From: Rhodopseudomonas sp. AAP120 | GTDB lineage: Bacteria > Pseudomonadota > Alphaproteobacteria > Rhizobiales > Xanthobacteraceae | Direction of reading: 5' to 3' | DNA length: 64,000 nt | Assembly (NCBI RefSeq): GCF_001295845.1 | Contig: NZ_LJIC01000091.1 | Coordinates: 1 to 64,000 of the forward strand | In this document: piece by piece, positions 36,135 through 48,100 of the stretch | Layout: every line of letters begins with the position of its first letter | Position numbering within the stretch: the first letter of the stretch is position 1 | Notes under the pieces: generated by a model | Database searches by the model: none | Told to the model about the DNA's origin: nothing | What the model saw: only the letters and a program-made list of their open reading frames with translations | Program-made: the position numbers and the translations under genes

Positions 36135-39100
36135 TCACCTCGCGCCGAGCCGGGCCCGCTTCTCCTGCGCCAGAGCGTTGATGTCATCGTCGCTGAGCTG
36201 GCCGACGCCGAGCACCTGGAACGGACTGCGCTCGTCGTAGGTCTGCTCCTGCGGCTTCTTGCGCTTGTTGTCGTCGGGTGGCGTGGTGGTGCCGTCGCCG
36301 CCGCCGAAGCCGAGGAATTCGACGATGATCACCGAGGGCCGCTCGCTGCCGTCGGTGCGGGTGGCGTCCTTGACGGCGTCGGTTGCTGCCTTGTCTTTGG
36401 TATCGACTGTCAGCGGCGCGGTCTTCGGACCTTCCACCTGGATGCCGGCGACCTTGCCGCCGACCTGGATGTTGTCGGCGTTGCGGATCTGGAAGGCGAC
36501 GACCGACAGATTGCCGGAGACGCGCACGCCGGCATCGCCGGCATCCACGGTGCCGCGCGGCGCCAGCAGATACACGTCGGAAGCCGGCGCATCCGCCGTC
36601 GCCTGCAGCGCGGCGATGCCGGCGCCGGTGGTCGCCCCGGCCTGATCGGGCTCGGCATAGGTGTTCGGATCGATACGAACGCGCACCGGCGGGAAGTTGG
36701 CGCTGGTCTTCGGCCCCTGCCCTGCATTCAGATCGCCGTTCGACGACCACATGACGATGTCGCCGCCCTGCTCGGTGAACAGACGGCTCTGATTGAGTAC
36801 GAAATCGCCGTCGGTGAAGCTCGAGATCTTGCCGCCACGCAGCGTCAGCACACCCTCGTAGCCGGTCGGGATGGCGAGGATCGGCCACACGTTCCGCGCC
36901 GTGCCCGGATAGGTCGCGTAGTTGTGCCGCGCCGCCTGCGCGGCGGTGCGCACCACCGAGCCGGCCAGTACCCGGCCGCCCGGACCGAGGATCGAGATGT
37001 CGCCGCCGCGCGCGGTCTGGATCGTCGCCAGCCGCAGATCGAGGTTGCCGGTGTGGACCAGCGTGGCGGCGCCGTTGGCACCGCCGTCGAGGCTGTTCTG
37101 GGTGTAGCCGAAGCTGGCCGGGAACATCAGATTCACCGCCTCGTAGCCGCGGGCGTATTTCTGATAGCTCGGCCCGCTGGCGACGGCCGGAGCCTGCAGC
37201 TCGGCGAAATACACGGTGTTCAGGAACAGCCGCTGGGCGATCTCCGGCAGCGTCTTGAACGCCGCATAGGCCTGCGCGTAGCTCGCCCCCGGCGGCAGCA
37301 GCGACGGCCATCGCGCCCGCATCCAGGCGATGAGCTCGGCGCCGTAAGCCGACGCCGTGCCGTCGCCGGTCACAAGGTAGCTCGGCAGCACGGCGAAATT
37401 CGCGGGGTCGAGATAGTAATCGCGGAAGCCATCGGCGTTGACGCCGCCGGCGACGCCGAACAGCACCGAGATGCTGGCGCCCTGCTTGGTCAGCCACGGG
37501 TTCCAGTCGTTGCCGACCGACAGGATGCCGCCGCCATAGGCCGCGGTCGTCGTGGCCGTCGCGTTGATCAGCGCCGAGGGCATGAACGGCCCCATGTTGC
37601 GCCCGGCCTCCATGACGAAATCGCCCGGCCCGCCGATCACGAACGTATTGCCGAGCAGCGTCGCCTGCGTGGTGCCGCTGACGTTGGCCGTGTTGACCGC
37701 GCCGAGCAGGCTCCAGGTGCCGACGATGTCGCGGCCGGCGACGACGCGCGTGATGTCGGTGGCGGCGAGGTTCTGGCCGGTGAAGATCAGGTTGACGATA
37801 TCGCGGCCGGCATAGAGCCGGGCCTGCTTAGGCACAGACAGGATGGTCGCCGACGTCCGGCTGCCGATGTCGCCACCTGCGGCGATCCTCACCGGCGTTG
37901 TATCTTTGGCGTGGGTCGCGCTCGCCTGGTGATACAGCGCGCGCTGCTGCGTGGTCGTGGTCGGATCGATATCGGGGAAGGTCAGGCCGAGCGTGCCGGC
38001 CGGCGCGGCGTTGCTGTTGGGAAAGGAGTTGACGCCGTCATAGGAAGTGTAGAGCCCCGGCAACAGACCCGGATCGGAGTCCAGCATGGCGATCTTGAGC
38101 ATCTGAGTAGTGTCACTCGCCAGAATGCTCCCGGCGGCTAGCAGTTCCAGCTCACCGGTCGCCGACGGCATCAACAGGAATTCTTTGCTGCGCGTGGTGA
38201 CGAAGGTGAGCGAGCCGGTCAAGGACGACAGCGACAGGCTGCCCGGCAGCACGGCGTTGCTGCCTTGGGTGCCGGCCGCCGATAGCGGGGTGGTGTAGTA
38301 GGCGGTCACGTCGTTGGCATCGGCCGAATTGCTGCCAAGCGAGACCGCCCCGTCCGCCAGCACCGACAGCCCCGCATTCGGCAGATAGAACGCCACAGCG
38401 TTGAGGTTGTTGGACATCGCGGCATCGACCGAGCTGGTGTTACCGGGCTGGGTCGGGCCGAGCCCGGCGACGCCGGTGAACGCCACCGAGCCGAACACCT
38501 CGAAGCTCACAGTCGCGTCGGTCAGGCGCAGCAAGTTGCCGTTCCCGCCCGCCAGCAGACTGCCGGCGGCCTGGACCAGGCCGGAACCCGAGGCGACGTC
38601 GAGCTTGAGCGAGGAGATGCTGCCGCCCGAGGACAGCACGACGTCGCCGCGCCCGAAGGTCATCAGCGCCTTGGCGGTCGCTCCGCCGGAGGTGGTCTTC
38701 GCGGTGGTGAGCGAGTCGGTCGCCACCACGGCGAGGTCGACGATATCGCCGCCGGTCTTGATGGTGATGTCGCCGCCGCCGAGTGCGCCGACGCCGCTGC
38801 GGAACAGTTGGTAGTCGATCTTGGCCCAAGTGTCGGCCGTTCCGATCGCGCCGCTGCGCCAGATCTCGTCGGCACCGCCCGCCCAGGGCAATTGGCTCCG
38901 GGTCTCGCCGACCTTGACCGACAGGTCGCGCCGCGCCCACAAAGAACCGGCGGACGTAATGGTGATGTCGCCGCCGCCCTCGGCATAAACCGGATCGTCG
39001 ACCAGCACACCGCCTTTGCCCGACGTCGTGGAAGTCCCGGCGATCGTGCTGCCGTAACCGTAGGTCGCCTTGGAGCCGAAATAAGTGCTGGTCTTGAGGA

Positions 39101-42100
39101 GCGCGGTGGGATCGATGGTCACCAACAGCCCGGTCTCCGGATCGACGGCGCTGCGCACCGAGGTGTCGGCGACGTGGCCGGCCGTATAGACCGCAGCCCC
39201 GCCGAGCGTGGCGTTGTTGGCCACCGTCCGCGCGCCACCGGTCAGGTCGACCGAGCCACCCGAGGCCAGGTTGATCGCGCCGGTGCCGCTGCGCACCAGC
39301 GACGTCACGGTCGCGGTCTGGCGATTGACCGTCTGGCCCAGATACAAGGGATCGATGTACTTCTGGAAGATATAGGCCGCCGTCTTGACGCTCGCGACGA
39401 TGCCAAGCAGGTAGCTCGACGAGGTGTAGGGGTTGAGCGAGCTCGAACTCGACACCACCGTGAAGAAGTCGCCATTGGCATCCGGCGCGCTGGCATCGGC
39501 GATATACAGCGCGTGCAGATAGGCGTCGTATTGCGGATTGGTCGGATCCGAGATCTTGGCGATGTCGCGCAGCTTGGCGGCCGTCAAGGTCGAGGTCAGG
39601 CTGCTGTTGGTCTTGACGTTGCCGAGAGATCCCGCCGAGATCTGGGAGGTCGGATCGATCGACAGGTCGAGGTAGATCAGGTCGGAGCCGCTGTCGATGG
39701 TCTTGGCGGCGGGGGTCGTGTTCAGCAGAACGCCTGATTTTCCGGTGGTCCCGTAGTACAACGTTTGAGCCGAGTAGGAGTAGGTATCCGAGCTCTTCGT
39801 TGCCAAGATTCCGGCCAGCCAGTTCGCCGACGTCGCCGTGCCGGACGTATAGCTCGACGCCGTGTAGGCGCTGTTGTTGGCCCGGTTGAACAGCAGGCCG
39901 TAGCGCACCGCGGTGACGATCGATCCGCCGTAGCTGTAGCTGTAGGAGCCGCCGATCGCCAGCGTGCTCGCCTGGTTGAGGGTGACGGCGAGCGGATTGG
40001 TGCTGGTGACGAGCGCGCTGTTGCCCGTTCGGGTGACGCTCGCCCCGGCGACGAGGTCGATGCTGCTCGAATCGGCGTAGGTGTTGGTCCCGAGTGCCGG
40101 GAACAGTGCGGCGGTGCCGAACGGATCGCCGCTCTTCTCCGGAGACGCCGAATTGCCGTCGGCCGAGTAAGGCACGTAGATCGTCGTCGGTGCGGCCGCG
40201 GCGGAGAGGACGATCGCCCAGGACTGGCTGCCCCCATTTTTCAGCGCAACGGATGGCACATATTGGGTTGCGGCGCCCGAGCTCGTCGTATAGGGGTTGG
40301 CGCCGCTGCCGAACGCGACCACGATGCTGTTGGTGGCAACCACCGCCGACAGATAGTCCGCATCGATCTGGTTGCGGAACTGGAAGAAGCCGTCGCTGAT
40401 CGACGCGTTGATGGTGAGATTGCCGGCGGCTTGCAGCGCGATCATCGGCGCTTCGCCGTACACGCTGCCGTGGCCGGTGCGATACAGCATGGTGACGTAG
40501 TTGGCGAACACCTGCGCGTCCTTGCCGGGCAGGATGTAGGGCAGCGTCACCGACGTGCCGCTCGCGCCGGTGAAGGTCTCGCTGCCCATCAACCCGGCCG
40601 CGGTCGCGGCCGCCACGTTCACCGTGCCGGCGGCGAGATTCCAATTGCGGTCGAACCGGATATTGCCGTCGAAGGCGAGATCGACGCCGGGCTTGGCGTG
40701 GAACACGGGCGAGCTACTCAGGCCGCCGAGATTGGCGTAAGCCGCCGAGATGTCGAAATTCTGGATGAACGGCACGATGCCGCCGGCCTGGCCGAGGTCG
40801 GCGAAATAACTGCCGCGCGGATCGATCGTGGCGGTGTTGGTCGTGGGATCAACAGTAACGCCCGATCCGGCAATGGCGCCGAGGGCGCGCAGATCGAACG
40901 TCCTGGTGCCGACGAGGTCGATCTCGCGTGCGCCGCGGATGCCGCCGGCACTGCCGACCGAGACGTTAAGGGTGTCGCCGCCTCCCCCGCTCAGCACCGG
41001 CGCGCGCAGGATGACGCGTCCGCCGAGGTCGCCGCTGACGAATAGATAGTTCTTCACCGCATTCGTATAGTACGGCACCACCCGGTCGGCCGGATTGACG
41101 GCCGAGACGTCGATGAGCGCGCCCGCCGCGATCGACACCGCACCACTGCCCGCAGTGCCGAGCATGACGTCGCCGGCGGTGGCCTGCCGCGTGTCCCAGA
41201 TGCCGTAGCCCTTGGCACGCGCGTCGATCACCGCGTTCGAGCCGAGAGAGACGCCGCTCGCGCCGTACAGCGTGACGTCGCCGCCATTGGTGCCGGACAC
41301 GTCGATATGGCCGCCGACCGACACCACGCCGCCGTCGGCGGTCAGCGTCAGATTGGCCGCCGTCAGCGTCTGGCCTTGCGCCAGGACGAGATCGCCGGCG
41401 CGGCTGCGGATCGAGATGTCGCCGTTGAAGCCGCGATTGCCGGCGCTGCCACCGAGATTGCCGAGATCGAAGCCGCCGGCGGTGTCGATGGTCAGGCTCG
41501 AGGCGCCGCCCGGCGCCGCGCCGTCGATGCTGCCGCCGAGGCTAACCGAGCCATTGCTGGCGATCAGGCTGAGCGTGCCGCCCTTCCCCGTCGTTCCGCC
41601 GACCGACAGCAGCGTGCCGCCGCCGAGCACGACATTGCCGTTCAGGCTGGTGATCGACAGCCGACCGCCTGGCGCGTCCTCGCTGACCGGGTCGGCACTA
41701 TCGCCATAAACCTTGGTGTAGCCGGGGGTCTTCACCACTGCGCCGTCGGCGATGAGCACACCGTTCTGAGCCGTTACGCTTAGCGCGCCGGCGGTTGCGC
41801 TCACCGTAGTGCCGCGGATCGACACGGTGCTGCCCGAGAGCGTCAGCGAACCGCCCGGCACCGCGGTGATCGCCGCCACGCTGCCGGCGCCCTGCGCGTC
41901 GATCGACAGCGCGCCGAGCGTCTTCAGCGACAGGCTGGGCGTCGCCGACGCGGTAGCCCCGACGATATTGTCGCTGAGATACGGCGTATGCAGCGTCAGC
42001 GCGCCGAGCCCGGTGTCGAGTTGCGCTGCCGCGCCGCGCACGAAGATGCCATTGGAAGCACCGAGCGTCACGCCGCCGGCAAAGAAGTCGGTCTGGGTGA

Positions 42101-45100
42101 CCGCGGTGTCGGCGACCAGCCGTCCGGTCAGATCGGATGCAACCGAAGCACTCGTCGCGCTCGCGATGCTGTAGGTGCCGGCGGCATATGTGGCAACGGT
42201 CCCGTAATAGATTGCCTTGTAGCCCTTGGGGAAGGAATAGGACCCCGCCGCCAGCGTCGCGAAGCCACTGCTGATGACAATGTCGCTGTTGGCGGCCAGC
42301 GTGCCGCTGGCGATCGACGACGCGGCGACCGACGCCCCCGCCGACACCGGAATCACCGTACCGGCAGGAAGAACGACCTGGACGGGCTCGGACAGAGCGA
42401 AGTTAGCAACAATCGTTCCGGCCGGAAGAACCACGGTGGTATCGACCGGAAGCGTGACTTGCGTCGTGGCCGCCAAGAGGCTCGCTTTGGTCTCGATGCG
42501 GCCGCCGGTGAACCAGATGGTGCCGGCGTTCAGCGTCAGCGAGCCGCTGCCGGGCGTGCAACTCGTGCAATCGGCCGAACTGCCGCTGTTACCCAGCAGG
42601 ATGCTGTCGGCCGTGACCGTCGCCGCGCCGCTGCCGGTCGAGGCCAGCGTGTGGGCGTCGAAGGCGATCTGGCCGAACGTGTAGTTGCCGGCGGCGATGT
42701 CGATCGCGGTCTGCGAGCGCAGCGTCAGCACCGCGCCGACGCGGCCGAGCAGACCGGCGAGCCCGGACGACACCACCGTGCCGGTGTAGCTCGACGGATC
42801 GACGCCGATCCCGATGCGCGGCGACGACAGGATCAGGTTCTGCAGGCCGGACACGCCGATCTGGTCCGACACCGTGTTGCTGCCGCTGGAATCGAACATC
42901 AGGACGCGGCCATTGAACTGGGCACGGCCGACGCTCAGCGACGCCGTGGTGACGGCATTGGTCCGCTGCACCAGCCGCGCCGGGCCGTTGGCGAGGCGCA
43001 GCAGCGCGCCGGTGCCGGCGACCGAGGACGAGCCGATCAGATAATTGCCGCTGCGCGGATCGCCGAGTTCGCCGACCGCGCTGAGCGCCGATCCGTCCGC
43101 GACCACGACCTCCCCGGTCGACGCCAGGATGATCTCGCCGGCCGACAGCGGCGTCGCGCCGTCATTGGCGACGCGGATCGACTGTGCGCGGACGTCGAGC
43201 GTGGTGGTGCCATCGGAATTGTCGGTGCGGATGCCTCCGACCAAGAGGCTCGCGGCATTGAGGTTCGAAAGGCTCGACGCGGTGACGTAGAGCCTTCCGT
43301 CGCCGCTGACGGCCTGGCCGGCGGAGGCGGTGATGCTGATCTTGCTGCCGGTGATGTCCACCAGCGCCCCTCGCCCGCCGCTCGCCGCCGCGGTCGAGAG
43401 GATGCTGTCGACCGCCAGCGAGGCCGTGGCGTTGACCTGCAGATAGCCGGCGTCGCGCGGCAACTGCGCGGCGAACGTTCCGCTGTCGGACGCGGCCTTT
43501 GCGAAGTAATCATTGCCGGTGGTGAGGACGATCTTGGATTGGCTGGCGATCGTCGCCTGCGGCAGCACGCGGAACATCGTCACCGCCGACGAACTCGTCC
43601 CGGTGATGGCGTCACCGTAGGAGCCGGAGACCAGTAGCGTGCCGCCCGGCAGCGTCGCCGACGTACCTGCCACCACTTTCTTCATGCCGGTCTGTTCGAC
43701 CACCGCCATGCCGCCGGGCAGCATGGCGTATTTGGCCGGCAACAGCGTGTACCAACCGGCCGCGAGGCCGTTGCCGCCGGCGAGATACACCCGCTTGCCG
43801 ACGCCCGATGCCGCATAGAGACTGCCGTAGCCGGACGAGTAGATCGGATCGAGCGCGGCGACGGAGGCGTTCGATAAGCCCGGCACGATGGCGTAGACCT
43901 GCCGGCCGTCGGGATATTGATAACCGTTGTTGCCGGTGTAGGGATCGGCGTTGAGCCGATCCAGCACGTCGCGCGAGCCGCCGGTGCCGGGCACGAATTC
44001 GTAGGCATAGACGTCGCCGCCGCCGGAAAGATCGACGGTAGCGCCGGCCGCGATCTTGATCGTGCCGCCGTTCAGCACCAGAGCCTTGGCGGGCGCCGCG
44101 GTGAGCTGCGAGGCACTGGTCGGCGCGAAGTACCATTCCAGCGTGTCGGTCGTCGTACCATACGGGATCGACAGGCCGCTCGCCGACACCGCGGTGATGC
44201 CGCCGGCCGCCAGCGTGACGTCTTGGGTCGCGGGAGCGAAGATATTGGAGCCGGCGACGGTGCCCTTGAAGTCAGCGGTGGTGCCGAGCGTCAGCGTGCC
44301 GAGCGGCACCCGCAGCACGCCGCCCTGCACGATGTGCGCGGCGGCGACGGTCAGGCTGGCGCCGGCTGTGTACGGCGCCGCCGGCGTCGAGGTGCCGGTG
44401 CGACCGAAGCTGATGGTGCCGTTCGTCTTGGCGCTCGAGATCGCGAAATTGCTGCCGGTGGTCGGATAGATCTGCGCGGCGTTGATGGCGAGATCGCCAT
44501 TGACCGCCAGGGCGCCGTACAGCGTTGCGTTCGCCGCGAGAGTCGCGGTCGGCGGCAGCCAGGGCGCCTGCCCGATCAGCCGGAGATCGCCGCTGGCGTT
44601 CAACGTAGCGGTTGCGACCGAGCGGTCGAACACGACCGCGCCACTGATATCGATCGCGCCGGCGTTGAACGTCACCGTGCCGCTGCCGGCAGTGCCGACC
44701 AGCGGGTTGACGATGATGTCCATGCTGCTGGAGAGACCGACATAGGGCGCGTTCACCACCAGATTTCCGCCGGCCTTGATGACCGGCACGAGGTCGTCGT
44801 CCTGCCAGACGTTGGCAGCGGAGGTCGCGGTGCCGCTGTAAACATAGTTGCGGCTGACCACGAACAGCGCGCGGCCGAGGCTGAGCGAGGCGTTGCCGGC
44901 CGACGACAGGCTGCCGACCGCGATCAGCGTGTCGAAGCCCGAGCGCGCGATCAGATTGGCGGAGATGCGGCCGGCCGGCTGATTGGCGACGTCGGACTGG
45001 ATCAGCACCGGATCGTACAGCGACAGCGTGCCGTTCTCGGCTTGCGAGCTGCCGCCGAAAGCGCGGATATCGGCGCCGCTGATGTTGAAGCCGGCGCCCG

Positions 45101-48100
45101 CCGTCAGGCTGCCGGCATCGCTCCACACCGCCTGCGGCAGCAGCGCCTTGACGCCGCCGCCCTGCTGATAACCCGGGGCGAGATACGTGTCGGAGGCGCC
45201 CGAGAGGTCGACCGAGGCGCCCGGCGCAATCGTCAGGCTGCTGCCGCTCTGCGCCGCCGCCGACAGCGCCGCCAGCACGTAGGAGCTGCCATAGGACCAG
45301 CTCAGGCCGCTGACCCGTGGCAGTTGGAACAGCGACTGAGTGGTGGCCGCGCGCGCCGAGGCCGTGATGCTGCCGCCGGCGACGATGCGACCCGTGTAGC
45401 TGCTCAGCCCCGTCGCACTATCGACCGCATAAGGATTGCGGATGCTGACGCCGGACAGATCGGTGACGCTGCCGGCCGACAGCACCAGGCCCTGGTCGGC
45501 GCCGAGCAGGCCGCGGAAGTAGATCGCATAGGGGCTGTTGATGGTGCCGGCGCCGGCGAGCTGCGCATTGGTGACGCTCGCCGAGTAGCGGCTCGCCGCA
45601 CCGCCGGCGATGGTGCCGTCGGACCCGACCGAGAACACTTCTGACAGATCCGCAACGCCGAGCGGGATCGCCGTGAGGGCGGCCGAGCCGACCGAGCGCG
45701 CCTCGTAAATCAGCGGCAGCATCAATTGCTGCGTCAGGCTGCCGCCGGGCAGCCGGATCAGACCTTCGTTGAGCAGCTTGCCGGCCGTGAGTCCGGCCCC
45801 GGCCGCGCCGGTGACGCTGCCCCCCTTGGCGACGTGGAGTTCGAGCAGGCCGCCGAACGTCAGGCTGACCGCCTTGGCGTCCCAGTCGTTGGTCGGCACC
45901 GACGGCGTGAGCACCGAATACAGATCGCCGCCGGTCGCGAGCGCGCGCAACGCCGTGCTCTGTCCGATGTCCGGATGGGTGGTGAAGATCGATTGCGTCA
46001 GGCTCAGATTTTGGCCGTTGCCGACCGTCAGCGTCTGGGTGGCGAGCAACGCATTGGTGCCGCCGGGCTTGACGGTGACCGGCACCTGAACCGCCGTGTA
46101 GAACCCGCCATTCCCGGAATTGTACGCCGCGTCGTAGGTAAGGGTGTTTCCATTGGCATCTTGCAAGTAGTAGTATTGTATCTGGCTGGCCGGAATAGAC
46201 ATCGGCTGACCGTATGCTTGGCTATAGTAATCATAAGCACTGGTCGACGCATTGTAACTTATAGCAGCCATCGACCCATCATCATCCATGATATAGTAGG
46301 ATGTTACATATGTCTTGACCGGCACGGTCGTCTGATACGAGAACGTGTTCGGCACCAGCCGCGTCTTGTAGGAGGTGATGTTGGAGTTCGCGAAGCCGGC
46401 CTTGCTGAAGAAGCTCATCGGCAACCGGGTCGCGTTGGCCGAGGCGGTGCTGCTGGCATCGTCGCTGAAGGCGAACTCCGGCGTCACCAGCGTGAAGGTG
46501 CCGCCGCCGCCGAAACCGGTCGCCTTGATCGAAGCGGCCGGATCGATGAACACGCCGGAGGTCAGCGCATCCGGGTTCAGCGGGAAGTAGCTGGTCGCCG
46601 GGTTGCCGTAGATCAGGCCGTTGATGCGGAAGCCGCTGAGCGTGCCGGCCGAACCGTCGGCCGAAGGCGCCAGTTGAAAATAGGTCGTGGCGTTGATGAG
46701 CGACAAGTTGCCGCCCTTGGCGGTCAGCACCAGCTTCCCGTTCGGATCGACATAGCCGCCGCTCGACACGTCGATCGTCGAACCGGCGTTGAGCCGGATG
46801 CTGCCGGAGATGTCGGTGACGCTCGTGGTGTCGGGCGTGTTGCTGCTGGAGACATTGCCGAGCGTGACCCGCGGCGCGACATACAGAGAGATCGAGCCGC
46901 CGCTGGTCCAGGTGTCGGCCTGAATCGCATCGGTCGCCTTGCCGTAATCGTTGATCCACTGACCGCGCGTCGACAGCAGCCCGTTCAGCACGATGTCGAA
47001 CGAGCCGACGCCGTAAGGATCGGTGGTGTACAGAACCTGCTTGATCGCTTGGCTGTCGAAGGTCTCGAGCGTGATCCGGCCCGACGGCACGTCGATCTGA
47101 CCGTCGATGGTGATCTTGCGTCCCGCCAGCACGTCGAACACGCCGAGCGCGGCGAGATCGATCCTGGCGCCGCGCGCCACCGAAACCGACGCGGAGGTGC
47201 TGAACGCGACCTCCGAGAAGCCCGACTGCGACAGCAGGCGGTCGGACAGCACGGTCGTGCCGGTGCGCGACGAATCCAGATAGGACGATGCGGCGCGCGA
47301 CGACACTACCGCGCCGGTGGCTTGGCTGGTCACGCTCTGGCCGAAGCCGATCGTCGCTGACACCGGCTGGTAGTCCGCATCGGCGACGATGCGGATGTCG
47401 CCGCCTTGAAAATAGAACTGCGCGTTCGAGGCGTCGGCGGTGGCGAGCCCCTGGAAGATGAAGGCGCCGCCGGCCGGCAATTGCGAGGTCGCGCCCTGCA
47501 ATTTCCGCGTATCGCCGTAGAGCGCGCTGGTCGCGGTGCCGGCGACCGCCGCGGCGCGCTGCCGCGAGCCGGTGATTGCCGCCGCCTGGAGGGTGCCTTC
47601 GATCACACCGACCGGCGCCACGATGCTGATCGCGCCGGCATCGGCGCCTTCGATATAGCCGCCGACGATGTGGGCGCAGCTCTTCAGCGAACCGTAATAA
47701 TCGTACTGGTTCCAATGCGGATGCGCGACCTCGAAGCCCTTGTAGATGCCCACATAGGTCGTGTTGGGGTCGGCGGAGCCGATATCGACGACACGGCCGT
47801 CGGCGGAGATCAGCCGCGTGGTATCGACCAAGCCGCGCGCATAAGACAGCCAACCGCCGGCGACGTTGATCACCGCGCCGCTCTGCACCACCACATAGGG
47901 AAGAGCGCTGCTGCCCGGCGCGGCGTTGTTGGAGACGAAGCCGGAGCCGATGGTGACGTTGCCGCCCTTGACCATCAGTTGCCGGACCGAAACGCCGACT
48001 TGATCGTAATAGGATTTGGCGTCGATCAGCGGCGAGCCGATCCAGGCGACGCCGTCGTCGCGCACGCCCGACAGGCTCGGGTCGATGGTCACGGTGGCGC

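Noticed and set aside
36135-37400. Contact-dependent-inhibition toxin domain at the exoprotein C terminus
   Set aside because: No VENN-type motif, no change in codon use at the end and no small immunity gene downstream; the C terminus resembles DUF3739-type haemagglutinins.
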